Shown: positions 8,757 to 16,987 of the stretch, one piece after another | Layout: every line of letters starts with the position of its first letter | How positions within the stretch are numbered: the stretch's first letter is position 1 | Assembly: GCF_037039395.1 (NCBI RefSeq) | Contig: NZ_CP146241.1 | Coordinates: forward strand, 186,001 to 250,000 | Reading direction: 5' to 3' | Source: Agrobacterium vitis | GTDB lineage: Bacteria; Pseudomonadota; Alphaproteobacteria; Rhizobiales; Rhizobiaceae | DNA length: 64,000 nt | Program-made: the position numbers and the translations under genes | Notes under the pieces: generated by a model | Database searches by the model: none | Told to the model about the DNA's origin: nothing | What the model saw: only the letters and a program-made list of their open reading frames with translations

Positions 8757-9742
8757 AGCTCGACCCTCGTACCCCGGCCCGCCGAAATCGCACGCATTGC
8801 AAAAGCATGCGCAACGGGAATATCCGTAATGATCATGCCACTGCTGAAAGCAAAAACCCGGTCAGTCTGTGAGCGACGTCCAGGCTTTCGACCCGCAACG
8901 ATCTCCGGGAGTTCGGCGTCAATGCTGGCAACTTGCCCTTCACCTGCCAGCCTTTTGCCGGTCACGCCCATCTGGCCTTCGTTTGTGGCAATAGCGTAAT
9001 CGGCTTGGTGCAGGGCACCGGCCTCGACACCTTTGCTCGCAACTGAAATCAACAACCCTCCAGCGGGGAGCCAATTGGTCTGGATCTTCGGATGCGCTGC
9101 ACGCCCCGAGGCGGCCACAACGATGTCCGATTGAGAAACAGCCTCGGGCACATCATCCACCAATTCAATGGTGCGATCAGGAAAGTATTTGGCGAATGTC
9201 GAGAGGCTCAGCGCCAACCCATCCGGGTGCGTGCCGTAGAGGCGAAACGTCTTCAGTGATGGCAATGCCGTCAACAGATAGGCCAGTGTATTGACGCCCT
9301 GCGCGCCGGTTCCAACCATCAAAACGGACTGCGGGTTTTCCTTGGCGCAATATTTTGCAATGATGGCTGTCGTAGCCGGCGTGCGTGAGCCACCAATCCG
9401 CTGGCAATCCATAAGCGCAAAGGGCAAGCCGGTTGTGTCATCATAAAGGCTGATCGTCGTATAATATTTTTCTGCACTATCATTGCCTTGACGATAGGAT
9501 GTCTTGAAACCCAGTTGTTCCAGAGCGCCATCATATCCCAGCATGGAATAGGATACGGCATCGCGCTCCTCCTTTGGAAGAGGCATCATCAATTTCGTTG
9601 GGCAACGAGAGGCACCATTCGCGTAATATCGATAGGCATCTTCGACCAACCTGATGACCTCGGCCGGCGGTAACTCAATATCCGATATGTCTGTGCGACT
9701 CAAAATATGCAACGCAGGTGTATGCAGGTATGACTTAGTCAT
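8747..9742 (-). CDS. SbnB-like dehydrogenase (ornithine cyclodeaminase/mu-crystallin family)
   Basis: A 331-residue protein of the ornithine cyclodeaminase superfamily. The dinucleotide-binding loop is VGTGAQG around 143-149 and the family segment MDCQRIGGSRTPATTA precedes it. I place the start at MTKSYLHTP (9742), preceded by GGAC, rather than the upstream ATG at 9835, whose extra 31 residues run into a repeat region. SbnB oxidises the SbnA product with NAD to release diaminopropionate and 2-oxoglutarate. True ornithine cyclodeaminase activity is the main alternative, but co-location with SbnA-, SbnH- and SbnI-like genes argues for metallophore precursor synthesis. Confidence 0.82.
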   Translation of the reverse strand: MTKSYLHTPALHILSRTDISDIELPPAEVIRLVEDAYRYYANGASRCPTKLMMPLPKEERDAVSYSMLGYDGALEQLGFKTSYRQGNDSAEKYYTTISLYDDTTGLPFALMDCQRIGGSRTPATTAIIAKYCAKENPQSVLMVGTGAQGVNTLAYLLTALPSLKTFRLYGTHPDGLALSLSTFAKYFPDRTIELVDDVPEAVSQSDIVVAASGRAAHPKIQTNWLPAGGLLISVASKGVEAGALHQADYAIATNEGQMGVTGKRLAGEGQVASIDAELPEIVAGRKPGRRSQTDRVFAFSSGMIITDIPVAHAFAMRAISAGRGTRVELWK

Positions 9743-9845
9743 GAACTGTCCTTTATGGCGAAAATGGTTTTTGGGCATGCGAAAGCGCAAGGGATTCCTG
9801 AAACAGGACCCGTGTATTTCTTGAGGATTGACCATAGGAGGAGCG

Positions 9846-9957
9846 CTTTACAAAACGCAAAAAGCACTCTGTAACACTCTAAAAGTTCCGCATAGTTTTT
9901 CTTTAAACAGAGTCCTGTTTAACAAATTATGCAGTAAAGACTTATGTGATGAGGTAA
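9846..9957 (+). repeat. RIME-like intergenic repeat, degraded copy B
   Basis: GCGCTTTACAAAACGC, then CTGTAACACTCTAAAAG, a central imperfect palindrome around TTTAAACAGAGTCCTGTTTAA and the end ATTATGCAGTA follow the same order as the copy at 24743-24850, with numerous substitutions. It fills the gap between the SbnB-like and the ParB/SerK-like gene. It may fold in the transcript and attenuate expression, but that is inference. Confidence 0.55.
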
Positions 9958-9960
9958 CGT

Positions 9961-10422
9961 CTATTGCGACGTCATAATAAATCCCGCACCATCAAAAGGT
10001 GCTGGTGCCCAGCTTTTGCTACGGGGATACTTGAGATCGTCAAGTGGAACCGCACACTCAGGCTTAGGTCCATTGAAAATATGTCGTGTTGTCTTGACAG
10101 GGAATTTATTGCCGGTGCGCGCCATTTCGAAAATGCTGTGTGGTGTAATGATCTCACCTGGCCGCCAAGCGCTGACCTCAACAGTGTCATAGTCCCTGAA
10201 TGAGACCGGTATAACTTCCAGCTGAAGCCTCTTGGCAACCGTGAGGCGATGGTGTCCATCCATCACAAAGAATGCATTTTTATGGACGTAGATGGGATCG
10301 GTCCAAACGCCATGCCGCACGATCTTGCGTTCGAGCCCCACGACATGAATTTCGTCAACCTCTTCGGTCGGTATAAGTTTGTTTGGATCTATTAGAAAAT
10401 ATATTGGAATGCCCGTATTCAT
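9961..10422 (-). CDS. ParB/sulfiredoxin-fold protein, SerK/SbnI-like (putative free-serine kinase)
   Basis: A small 153-residue protein with the ParB N-terminal/sulfiredoxin fold: strands IYFLIDPNKLIPTEE, the helix LERKIVRHGVWTDPIYV and the invariant MDGHHRLTVAKRL (DGHHR at 55-59). In archaeal SerK and staphylococcal SbnI this fold phosphorylates free L-serine to O-phosphoserine, the substrate of SbnA. It is the first gene of the minus-strand metallophore run, preceded by the ribosome-binding site GGGAG. It lacks the C-terminal heme-sensing region of SbnI, being about 100 residues shorter. A DNA-binding role is less likely because no HTH domain follows. Confidence 0.68.
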   Translation of the reverse strand: MNTGIPIYFLIDPNKLIPTEEVDEIHVVGLERKIVRHGVWTDPIYVHKNAFFVMDGHHRLTVAKRLQLEVIPVSFRDYDTVEVSAWRPGEIITPHSIFEMARTGNKFPVKTTRHIFNGPKPECAVPLDDLKYPRSKSWAPAPFDGAGFIMTSQ

Positions 10423-10608
10423 TGACGTCTCCCTAGACGTTTGTATTGACGAGACTTTTGTATAAATTTTTTTTATGCCCTGACCTTAGCGCGATTATAG
10501 GTGTTGTCAATTAAAAACATGATTGCTTTTATCATCTTTTAATTTACACGCAAAAGTAGCGCTTCCCAATAAATTGGACCGCTTAGAACTGGAATTTTCC
10601 GCCTATGA
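10423..10608 (-). promoter_or_regulatory. Promoter region of the metallophore biosynthesis genes
   Basis: AT-rich stretch upstream of the SerK/SbnI-like gene. On the minus strand CTATAATC (10493-10500) is a good -10-like element, and TTGACA lies just before it but at too short a distance to be its -35. A poly-A/T tract (about 10466-10475) is nearer the gene. No convincing Fur, Irr or RirA box was found by eye. Confidence 0.35.
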
Positions 10609-10915
10609 CCGCTTTTGGAAAGCGGCGTGATAAAAGCTCGGCCAAGCGCCTGCTGATGGCGTTGATGAAGCGCTATGGCTTTATCCCAAAGCGGATCACA
10701 ACCAATAAACGGCGCAGCAAAGGCTGACCTGTCATCCAGCCTCGACCACTGCCACCACAAGGGCTTCAACAATAGGGCTGGGAATAGAAACCTGCCGTTC
10801 CATGCATTCCGCCAGCCGCAATTGCTTTTCAGTTCCGTCCCGCCGCGCCGCGCACACAATCCGCTACCATCGGCTCGAAGCGTTCGATGCATGGGAAGCA
10901 GCATCACTCCGCAAG
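10609..10915 (+). pseudogene. IS6-family transposase, C-terminal half remnant
   Basis: Three frames together give the C-terminal half of an IS6-family transposase. GKRRDKSSAKRLLMALMKRY through TTNKRRSKG is the segment around the second DDE aspartate (here Asn). SSLDHCHHKGFNNRAGNRNLPF is the segment with the catalytic Glu changed (NNRAEN in the family). HSASRNCFSVPSRRAAHTIR then ends RLEAFDAWEAA. There is an in-frame stop, a frameshift and a deletion of roughly 20 codons, so it cannot encode an active enzyme. It continues almost exactly where the remnant at 452-658 stops. Confidence 0.78.
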
Positions 10916-11006
10916 TTTTCCACAGCCAGCCATTGCAATCGCAGAACTGGACAATTGAATATCCATCAAGGTCTCGACAACGAAAACGAGTATGGCTAAT
11001 AGCGTA

Positions 11007-11018
11007 ACGATATAACAT
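11007..11018 (+). promoter_or_regulatory. Zur-box-like sequence upstream of the NikA-type binding protein
   Basis: ACGATATAACAT agrees at 10 of 12 positions with the palindromic core ATGTTATAACAT reported for zinc repressor sites of the Agrobacterium group (consensus recalled, not looked up). It lies just upstream of the ribosome-binding site, where repressor binding would block expression. Eye-based match only. Confidence 0.4.
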
Positions 11019-11031
11019 AAGGGAGATGCCC

Positions 11032-12558
11032 ATGCTCAAGACATCCATATCCATGCTCGCAGCATCTGTACTGCTGCTCTTTTCCGGCTCGGCGTTTGCC
11101 GGCGCGAACGACATGATCGTGGACGTCGTCGCTCCCTTCGAGATCACCGGGTTGGATCCAGCCAAGTCGGGCGATATCTTCCTGCGTATGGGCATTGTCG
11201 AAACACTGGTGGAATCCGACAAGGACGGCAACCCGGCACCGGCGCTCGCAAAAAGCTGGGTCGCCTCGCCTGACGGCGCGTCGGTGCGTTTCAGTCTCCA
11301 GCCGGGTATCACCTTTCATGACGGATCGGCGCTTGCTGCGGAAGATGTCGCCAGAGCGCTGAACATTGCGCGGGGCAAACCCGGCCTTCTGAGCAAAGCG
11401 CCGATTGAGTCCATAACCGCCGACGGGCAAGGCACCGTTGTCGTTACGCTGACGCGGCCTTTTGCCCCAATTCTGGCCTTCCTTGCTGAAAGTCGCGCAC
11501 AGATACTTGCGCCGTCTGCCTATGAGGGCAACAGCGTCAAGGCAATTATCGGCACCGGCCCCTTCAAGCTGACAGGTATCGAGGCACCGCAAAGTCTCGC
11601 CGTCGAACGGTTTGATGGCTATTGGGGCCGCAAGCCCGCCATTGAGAAAGCGACCTATCTCACGGTAAGCCGCGGAGAAACCCGCGCTTTGATGGCTGAA
11701 AGCGGCGATGCGGACTATGTCTTCAACCTCGATCCGGCCAGCCGCACACGTCTGGCCAAGAGCGACAAGGTCAAGCTGCTCTCGACCTCGATCCCGCGCA
11801 GCGTATTGTTGAAGGTGAATGCTGGTCTGGCCTCACTTGAAGACGTCAAGGCGCGCGAGGCGCTGAGCCTTGCCATCGACCGTGAAGGGCTGGCGGTGGC
11901 CATCCTGCGCTATCCGGCCGCAGCAACCCAGCTTTTCCCACCGAGCGTCGGAATCTGGTACGACAAGTCGCTTGCCCCCCTCACCTATGATCCAGACAAG
12001 GCAAAGTCCCTTCTTGCCGAACTCGGTTGGAAGGCCGGATCAGATGGCATTCTTCAGAAGGACGAAAAGCGCTTCGCCCTGACGCTGACCACCTATCCGG
12101 ATCGCCCCGAGTTACCGCTGATTGCCGCCGTCCTTCAGGACCAGTTCAAGGAAATCGGCGTCGCATTGACGATCAATTCGGCCAATTCCAGCGAAATCCC
12201 AGCCAAGCATCAGGACGGCACGCTGGAACTGGCGCTGATGGCGCGCAACTTCGCCCTGGTTCCCGATCCCATTGGCACGATGCTTTCTGACTATGGCCCC
12301 AAGGGCGGCGATTGGGGTGCCATGAACTGGGCCAATACGGATTTCAACAAGGCCCTTGACGAGCTGACCCGTGCCACGGAACCGGCAGCAGCCGAAACCT
12401 TGCGTCATAGAGCCGTCGCTGCCATTCAAAACGATTTGCCAGTGATTCCGATTGCCTGGTATCAGCAGACGATTGCAGTATCTCCAAAGCTGGAGGGGGC
12501 TGCCATCGACCCCTTTGAGCGGAGTTTTGGCCTCCAGAATATGCGGTGGGCAAAATGA
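11032..12558 (+). CDS. NikA/DppA-type periplasmic substrate-binding protein
   Basis: A 508-residue class II binding protein (SBP_bac_5). The signal peptide MLKTSISMLAASVLLLFSG ends near AFAG. Landmarks are LDPAKSGDIFLRMGIVETLV, LAKSWVASPDGASVRFSLQPG, FHDGSALAAEDV and IIGTGPFKL. I use the second ATG because GGGAG lies 6 bp before it. Relatives carry peptides, nickel or metal-opine/metallophore complexes; the closest look is to NikA/CntA-like members, by impression. It heads a plus-strand operon with ATGA overlaps and a Zur-like site in front. Proximity to the metallophore genes suggests, without proving, a metal-chelate ligand. Confidence 0.85.
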   Translation: MLKTSISMLAASVLLLFSGSAFAGANDMIVDVVAPFEITGLDPAKSGDIFLRMGIVETLVESDKDGNPAPALAKSWVASPDGASVRFSLQPGITFHDGSALAAEDVARALNIARGKPGLLSKAPIESITADGQGTVVVTLTRPFAPILAFLAESRAQILAPSAYEGNSVKAIIGTGPFKLTGIEAPQSLAVERFDGYWGRKPAIEKATYLTVSRGETRALMAESGDADYVFNLDPASRTRLAKSDKVKLLSTSIPRSVLLKVNAGLASLEDVKAREALSLAIDREGLAVAILRYPAAATQLFPPSVGIWYDKSLAPLTYDPDKAKSLLAELGWKAGSDGILQKDEKRFALTLTTYPDRPELPLIAAVLQDQFKEIGVALTINSANSSEIPAKHQDGTLELALMARNFALVPDPIGTMLSDYGPKGGDWGAMNWANTDFNKALDELTRATEPAAAETLRHRAVAAIQNDLPVIPIAWYQQTIAVSPKLEGAAIDPFERSFGLQNMRWAK

Positions 12559-13488
12559 TCGGCACTATCGTCAGCCGTCTCATCCAGGCAGCTCTGGTGG
12601 CGCTCATGGTTGGTATCCTGACGTTCGTCATGGCTAGGTCGCTGCCCGGAGACCTTGTCTACCGGATCGCGGCTGGCCGCTACGGCTACGACATCGTCGA
12701 TAGCGCCGCGGCGGCCAAAGTTGCAGCGGAGTTGAACATCGGCCAACCATCGCTTGCCGCTCTCGGGCAATGGTTGCTGGACCTGCTGCGTTTCGATCTC
12801 GGCACATCTCTGGTGACCGGTGAGCCGGTGGCGCAAGCCATCCGTGCCCAGTTAGGCCATACGCTTGAATTGGCGCTTGTCGCCATTCTGCTATCGCTTC
12901 ATCGGCCCGCCGCTTGGCGTTCTGGCGGGTCTGCGACCCGGCGGTCTGCTCGATCGTGCATTGATGTTACTGTCGACCGCGCTGCGGGCACTGCCGCAAT
13001 TCGTCGTTGGTCTGATCCTGATTATCGTCTTCGGTCTCACCCTCAATCTGTTGCCGACCGCTGGGCACGAGCACGGCGGCCACCTTGTCCTGCCAGCCCT
13101 TACGCTGGCGCTCGGTCTTGCGGCGGTCTCCAATCGCGTCGCCAGAGACGCCATGCTCTCCGTCTCCCAATCCGCCTATTATGCGTTTGGACGCACCAAG
13201 GGCCTTTCAGAATGGCAGGTCTTTCGTCATCACGGTTTGCGCAACGTCGCTGTGCCGATCGTCACCTATCTCGGCGTCCAGTTCGTCTACCTCGTTGAAG
13301 GCGTGGTCGTGGTCGAGACGCTGTTCGCTTGGCCGGGGATTGGACATGCGCTGGTCCATGCCATTTTTGGACGGGACCTGCCGATGATCCAGGGCACAGC
13401 TCTTATCATGGGTCTGTTCTTCGTGATCCTCAACGCGGGCATCGACCTCATGTGTCACATCATCGATCCTCGGAGACGCACGACATGA
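12555..13488 (+). pseudogene. DppB/NikB-type ABC permease, frameshifted
   Basis: The first 115 or so residues (MIGTIVSRLIQAALVALMVG through LELALVAILLSL) and the rest (IGPPLGVLAGLRPGG through MCHIIDPRRRTT) are both clear DppB-family sequence but in different frames. One excess base at about 12900, in CTTCATCGGC where CTTATCGGC would restore LLSLIGPP, explains the break. Both ends keep the ATGA overlaps with neighbouring genes, and the downstream genes are intact. Either a recent mutation has disabled the transporter or this is a sequence error. All expected features (EAA-like loop near YAFGRTKGLSEWQVF) are otherwise conserved. Confidence 0.82.
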
Positions 13489-14303
13489 CGGCTCTCGATT
13501 ATACAGCGCCAACTGAGGCGCGTTGGCCGCCACGCCGGCTGGCGGGACTTGCGATCCTCGCAGGCCTGCTGGTATTCGCCTTCCTCCCTCTGTTGATCGG
13601 GGGCGAGAATCCGTTGAAACAATCATTACGGCTCTCGCTGCAGGGGCCGACTGTGAGTAACTGGTTCGGATACGACCACCTTGGCCGCTCGATGCAAGCG
13701 CGCCTTTCGGCTGCGCTGCGGCTATCCCTCGGCTTGGCAGCACTGTCGGTCCTGACCGCGATGATCCCTGGCGCTCTTCTGGGTGCTGCCGCCGCCTGGC
13801 GCGGCGGTTTTATCGATAGGGCGATCGGTGCGGTCTCGGAAGCCTTTCTGGCTCTGCCCGGACTACTCTTGATCCTGATGCTGACCGCGATCGTCCCCGA
13901 TAGCGCCGCCATGCTCTATCTCGGCATTTCTCTGGTGCTTTGGGTCGAATACTTCCGTATCACCCGCGCTCTCACAAAGCCGTTGCTTGCGTCACCAGCC
14001 GTCGAAGCCTCAAGGCTTCTCGGGTTCGGGCCAATCTATATTCTACGCAGGCATTTATGGCCGGACATCGCGCCGGTGCTGCTGACTATGGGGGCCTATG
14101 GGGCAGCATCCGCCATGATGGCTATCACCGCCCTCGGTTTCGTCAGCGTCGGCGTTCGGCCTCCAACACCCGAGCTCGGTGCCATGATGATCGAGCTTCT
14201 TCCCTATTATGAGGAAGCCCCCCACGCCATTCTCCAACCAATCGCAACGATCTTTCTGATCGTTCTCGCGTTGCAGCTCATCGGGGGAAAGAACAAGCCA
14301 TGA
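13485..14303 (+). CDS. DppC/NikC-type ABC permease
   Basis: Inner-membrane permease of 272 residues, starting MTALDYTAP at an ATG overlapping the previous stop. N-terminal membrane anchor (LAGLAILAGLLVFAFLPLLI), then the periplasmic motif WFGYDHLGRSMQARLSAALR. This corresponds to GTDxLGRDxxSR in the family, and the usual GTD is altered. The ATPase-contact loop is EASRLLGFGPIYILRRHLWP. It pairs with the frameshifted DppB-type gene. The length is on the short side for the family (about 280-300). Confidence 0.86.
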   Translation: MTALDYTAPTEARWPPRRLAGLAILAGLLVFAFLPLLIGGENPLKQSLRLSLQGPTVSNWFGYDHLGRSMQARLSAALRLSLGLAALSVLTAMIPGALLGAAAAWRGGFIDRAIGAVSEAFLALPGLLLILMLTAIVPDSAAMLYLGISLVLWVEYFRITRALTKPLLASPAVEASRLLGFGPIYILRRHLWPDIAPVLLTMGAYGAASAMMAITALGFVSVGVRPPTPELGAMMIELLPYYEEAPHAILQPIATIFLIVLALQLIGGKNKP

Positions 14304-15700
14304 CCGTTTTACTCGATGTGACCAATGCGACGGTTTGCACCTCAACCGGCGTCCTGGTAGAGCCGGTCAGCCTCACGCTTCATGCCGGACGCGCTTTTAC
14401 CATTCTTGGCGAAACCGGATCGGGCAAGAGCCTGCTCGCACAAGCCATCATGGGCATCCTGCCGGACGGACTGACCGCGAAGGGCAACGCCATAATAGAC
14501 GGCATTGCCCTTGACCTCGCCAACCCCTTGGGGCATCGCGCGCTCTGGGGGCGCAAGGTCAGCATTCTGCCGCAAGAACCGTGGCTGGCGCTGGACCCAA
14601 CCATGGATTCTGCCCGGCAGATTGCCGAGGGACATAGGTTTGTTGGCGGCATGACGACGACAGCCTCTCTCGCGGCGGCCCGTATCGACCTGGCCGCGCT
14701 CGGCGTGGCCGATGCCGAGAAAAAGCTGCCGGGCGAATTGTCCGGTGGCATGGCGCAGCGGGTGGCTTTTGCCGCAGCACGCGCAGGGGGCGCCCGGATT
14801 GTGGTTGCGGACGAACCGACAAAAGGGCTCGATGTCTCCCGCCGCGACGACGTCATCGCACTGTTGATGAAAGAAATCGAGGCAGGCGGCTCGGTCCTCA
14901 CCATCACGCATGATCTGGCGCTCGCACGGCAAATGGGCGGTGACCTAGCCATCATGGTCAATGGACGCATCGTCGAGCACGGCGAGGCCGCAACCATTTT
15001 GGCTCACCCGGTACATGATTATACGCGCCGCCTGATCGCAGCCGATCCGGACCGTTGGCAGAGGAATGCCAGCCGATCTGAAATGAAGGGCGACCCCATC
15101 CTGACCGCCCGCTCCATCGCCAAGAGCCGTGGTGGAAACGGCCTGTTTGAGGGGCTTGATGTAGACATAGCTGCGGGTGAGATTGTCGGCGTCACTGGTC
15201 CCAGTGGTTCGGGTAAGAGCACGCTCGGTGACATTCTACTTGGACTGCTGCAACCGGACAAGGGCTCGGTCAGCCGCCCGGCGGATGTCGCCCGGACGCG
15301 CTATCAGAAGATCTACCAGGACCCGCCCTCCGCATTTCCAGCCAAGATCCGCATAGGCACTAATCTGGACGATCTTATCCGCCTGCACCGATTGGACCCG
15401 ACACGGATCACGCCGCTGATGGAGCGCCTGCACTTGTCGCAGACATTGCTCGGACGCCGACCAGCGGAAGTCTCCGGCGGCGAATTACAGCGTTTCGCGC
15501 TACTGCGGGCACTGCTCCTTGATCCCGTCTTCCTCTTCGCCGACGAACCAACATCAAGGCTCGATCTCATCACTCAACAGGAAACCATTGAACTGCTTAG
15601 CGAACTGGCACGCGAACAGAATTGCGCCGTACTGATCGTCAGCCACGATGCCGCCCTCATAGGACATGCCTGCGACCGGAGCCTGACGATTTCGTCGTGA
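14300..15700 (+). CDS. Fused DppD-DppF-type ABC ATPase (two ATP-binding domains)
   Basis: A 466-residue protein carrying two ABC ATPase cassettes, replacing the usual separate DppD and DppF subunits. Domain 1: Walker A GETGSGKS near 37-44, signature LSGGMAQR, Walker B IVVADEP. Domain 2: Walker A GPSGSGKST near 301, signature VSGGELQR, Walker B FLFADEP. Both cassettes are compact. Domain 2 in particular is short (about 190 residues) and the usual C-terminal oligopeptide-transporter extension is missing from its end. The start overlaps the permease stop by 4 bp. It would power the same importer as the preceding genes, in which one permease is now broken. Confidence 0.88.
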   Translation: MTVLLDVTNATVCTSTGVLVEPVSLTLHAGRAFTILGETGSGKSLLAQAIMGILPDGLTAKGNAIIDGIALDLANPLGHRALWGRKVSILPQEPWLALDPTMDSARQIAEGHRFVGGMTTTASLAAARIDLAALGVADAEKKLPGELSGGMAQRVAFAAARAGGARIVVADEPTKGLDVSRRDDVIALLMKEIEAGGSVLTITHDLALARQMGGDLAIMVNGRIVEHGEAATILAHPVHDYTRRLIAADPDRWQRNASRSEMKGDPILTARSIAKSRGGNGLFEGLDVDIAAGEIVGVTGPSGSGKSTLGDILLGLLQPDKGSVSRPADVARTRYQKIYQDPPSAFPAKIRIGTNLDDLIRLHRLDPTRITPLMERLHLSQTLLGRRPAEVSGGELQRFALLRALLLDPVFLFADEPTSRLDLITQQETIELLSELAREQNCAVLIVSHDAALIGHACDRSLTISS

Positions 15701-15904
15701 GCGCCTTGACCTGCTGGTGCCCACGCAGAGCTGACCCGGTTTTGGATTGAACTTCTCGGGCTGGACGAACAAGCGCATACATCGACGACATCACCTTACC
15801 AAGCGGGCGGCACCCAGACATGACGGTCGTTCTTGTGACCATCTGTATCTTGCCGTCGTGAGCCGGGCTGCGGCATGCCGATGCGGTGATCGCCCTCTCC
15901 TCGT

Positions 15905-16933
15905 TCAAAATGCTGGCCAGGTATCCGAAAGCCGGTAGCCCGAAGGCCATGGGTCGGTCGGGTCGAGCATCAATTGGGACACTCCGGTTATCCAGGCGCG
16001 GCCGGAAATGACGGGGCGAATGGCGCTAAGCCCGCCAATCTCTGTCAGCGAGTCGATGTGGCACTTGAATTCGGAGTCTATGATCGAGCGCCCGATATAG
16101 GCCTCACCAATTCCGATTTCTCCCCGCGCATGCATGACGGCAAGTCGGGCAGAACAGCCGGTTCCCGTTGGGGAGCGATCGATTTTGCCGGGACGGATCG
16201 CAACGGCGCTCTTGCCAGTCAGGATGCCGTTTTCGCGCGTGACTGGCGTCGTCATCTGGCAGAAGGAGATATGGTTCCAATCCGCATTACTCGGATGCAC
16301 GAACCCGAGCTGTTCGTTGGCGGCGGCGGTGATCTTCATACCGAGTTCCGCCAGTTCCCTTGCCTCGTCGGGCTTAAGCGAGAAGCCGAGACCGACCGCA
16401 TCGACAATCACGAAACTGTCGCCGCCATAGGCGGTATCGACCGTGAGTGTGCCGAGCCCCTCGACTTCCAGCGCGGCGGCGAGCCGTGTTGCGAAAGAGG
16501 CCACATTCAGCACATTGATCCGCTCGGCTTTGCCATTGGCACATTCCGCCGTCACCTCGATGATACCGCCCGGTGCTTCCAGGACCATATGCGTCAGCGG
16601 TTCCTGAATCGAAATGATGCCGCTGTCGAGAATGGCGGTCGAAACACAGATAGAGTTCGAGCCTGACATCGGCGGCGTATCGGCGGGCTCCATGATAATG
16701 AAGCCCATCTGCGCGCGCGGGTCTTTCGGCGGGACCAGCAGATTGACATGCCGGAATACCCCGCCGCGTGGCTCATTCAGCACAAAGTTGCGCAAGGTGT
16801 CGTCGCTGGCAATAAAACGCGACTGCTCCCAAAGCGTGTCGCCCGGCGGGGGTGAGACGCCACCGACAATCACATCGCCGACCTCCCCTTCCGCGTGAAC
16901 CCCGATAACATGAATAACCTTGTTGGTGCGCAT
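15905..16933 (-). CDS. Proline racemase-family epimerase (hydroxyproline epimerase-like, Ser/Cys type)
   Basis: A 342-residue member of the proline racemase superfamily. The first catalytic position is in MSGSNSI near 91, where racemases have Cys; here it is Ser. The second is Cys in [12 protein letters not shown] near 255. Ser/Cys members have been linked to 4- or 3-hydroxyproline epimerisation, whereas trans-3-hydroxyproline dehydratases have Cys/Thr; I therefore prefer epimerase. It is the last gene of the minus-strand Dpp-HyuAB operon, 54 bp after the DppF-type ATPase. A cyclic imino acid substrate fits the imine reductase gene divergently placed at 26742. [13 protein letters not shown] N-terminus ([13 protein letters not shown]) is intact. 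Confidence 0.82.
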   Translation of the reverse strand: MRTNKVIHVIGVHAEGEVGDVIVGGVSPPPGDTLWEQSRFIASDDTLRNFVLNEPRGGVFRHVNLLVPPKDPRAQMGFIIMEPADTPPMSGSNSICVSTAILDSGIISIQEPLTHMVLEAPGGIIEVTAECANGKAERINVLNVASFATRLAAALEVEGLGTLTVDTAYGGDSFVIVDAVGLGFSLKPDEARELAELGMKITAAANEQLGFVHPSNADWNHISFCQMTTPVTRENGILTGKSAVAIRPGKIDRSPTGTGCSARLAVMHARGEIGIGEAYIGRSIIDSEFKCHIDSLTEIGGLSAIRPVISGRAWITGVSQLMLDPTDPWPSGYRLSDTWPAF

Positions 16934-16987
16934 TCGAAGGTTCCTTTAATTGCGGCCTGTGGTGAACCCGGTTTCAGCAGACCTCTG

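Noticed and set aside
706..10422. Staphyloferrin B-type locus
   Set aside because: SbnC, SbnE and SbnF-type synthetases are absent and the exporter is of the MATE type; only the precursor-forming steps are shared.
10423..10608. Riboswitch before the SerK/SbnI-like gene
   Set aside because: No conserved aptamer core could be recognised; only an A/T-rich leader is seen.
15905..16933. Trans-3-hydroxyproline dehydratase
   Set aside because: The second catalytic position is Cys, not Thr, and the first is Ser; the dehydratases known to me have Cys/Thr.
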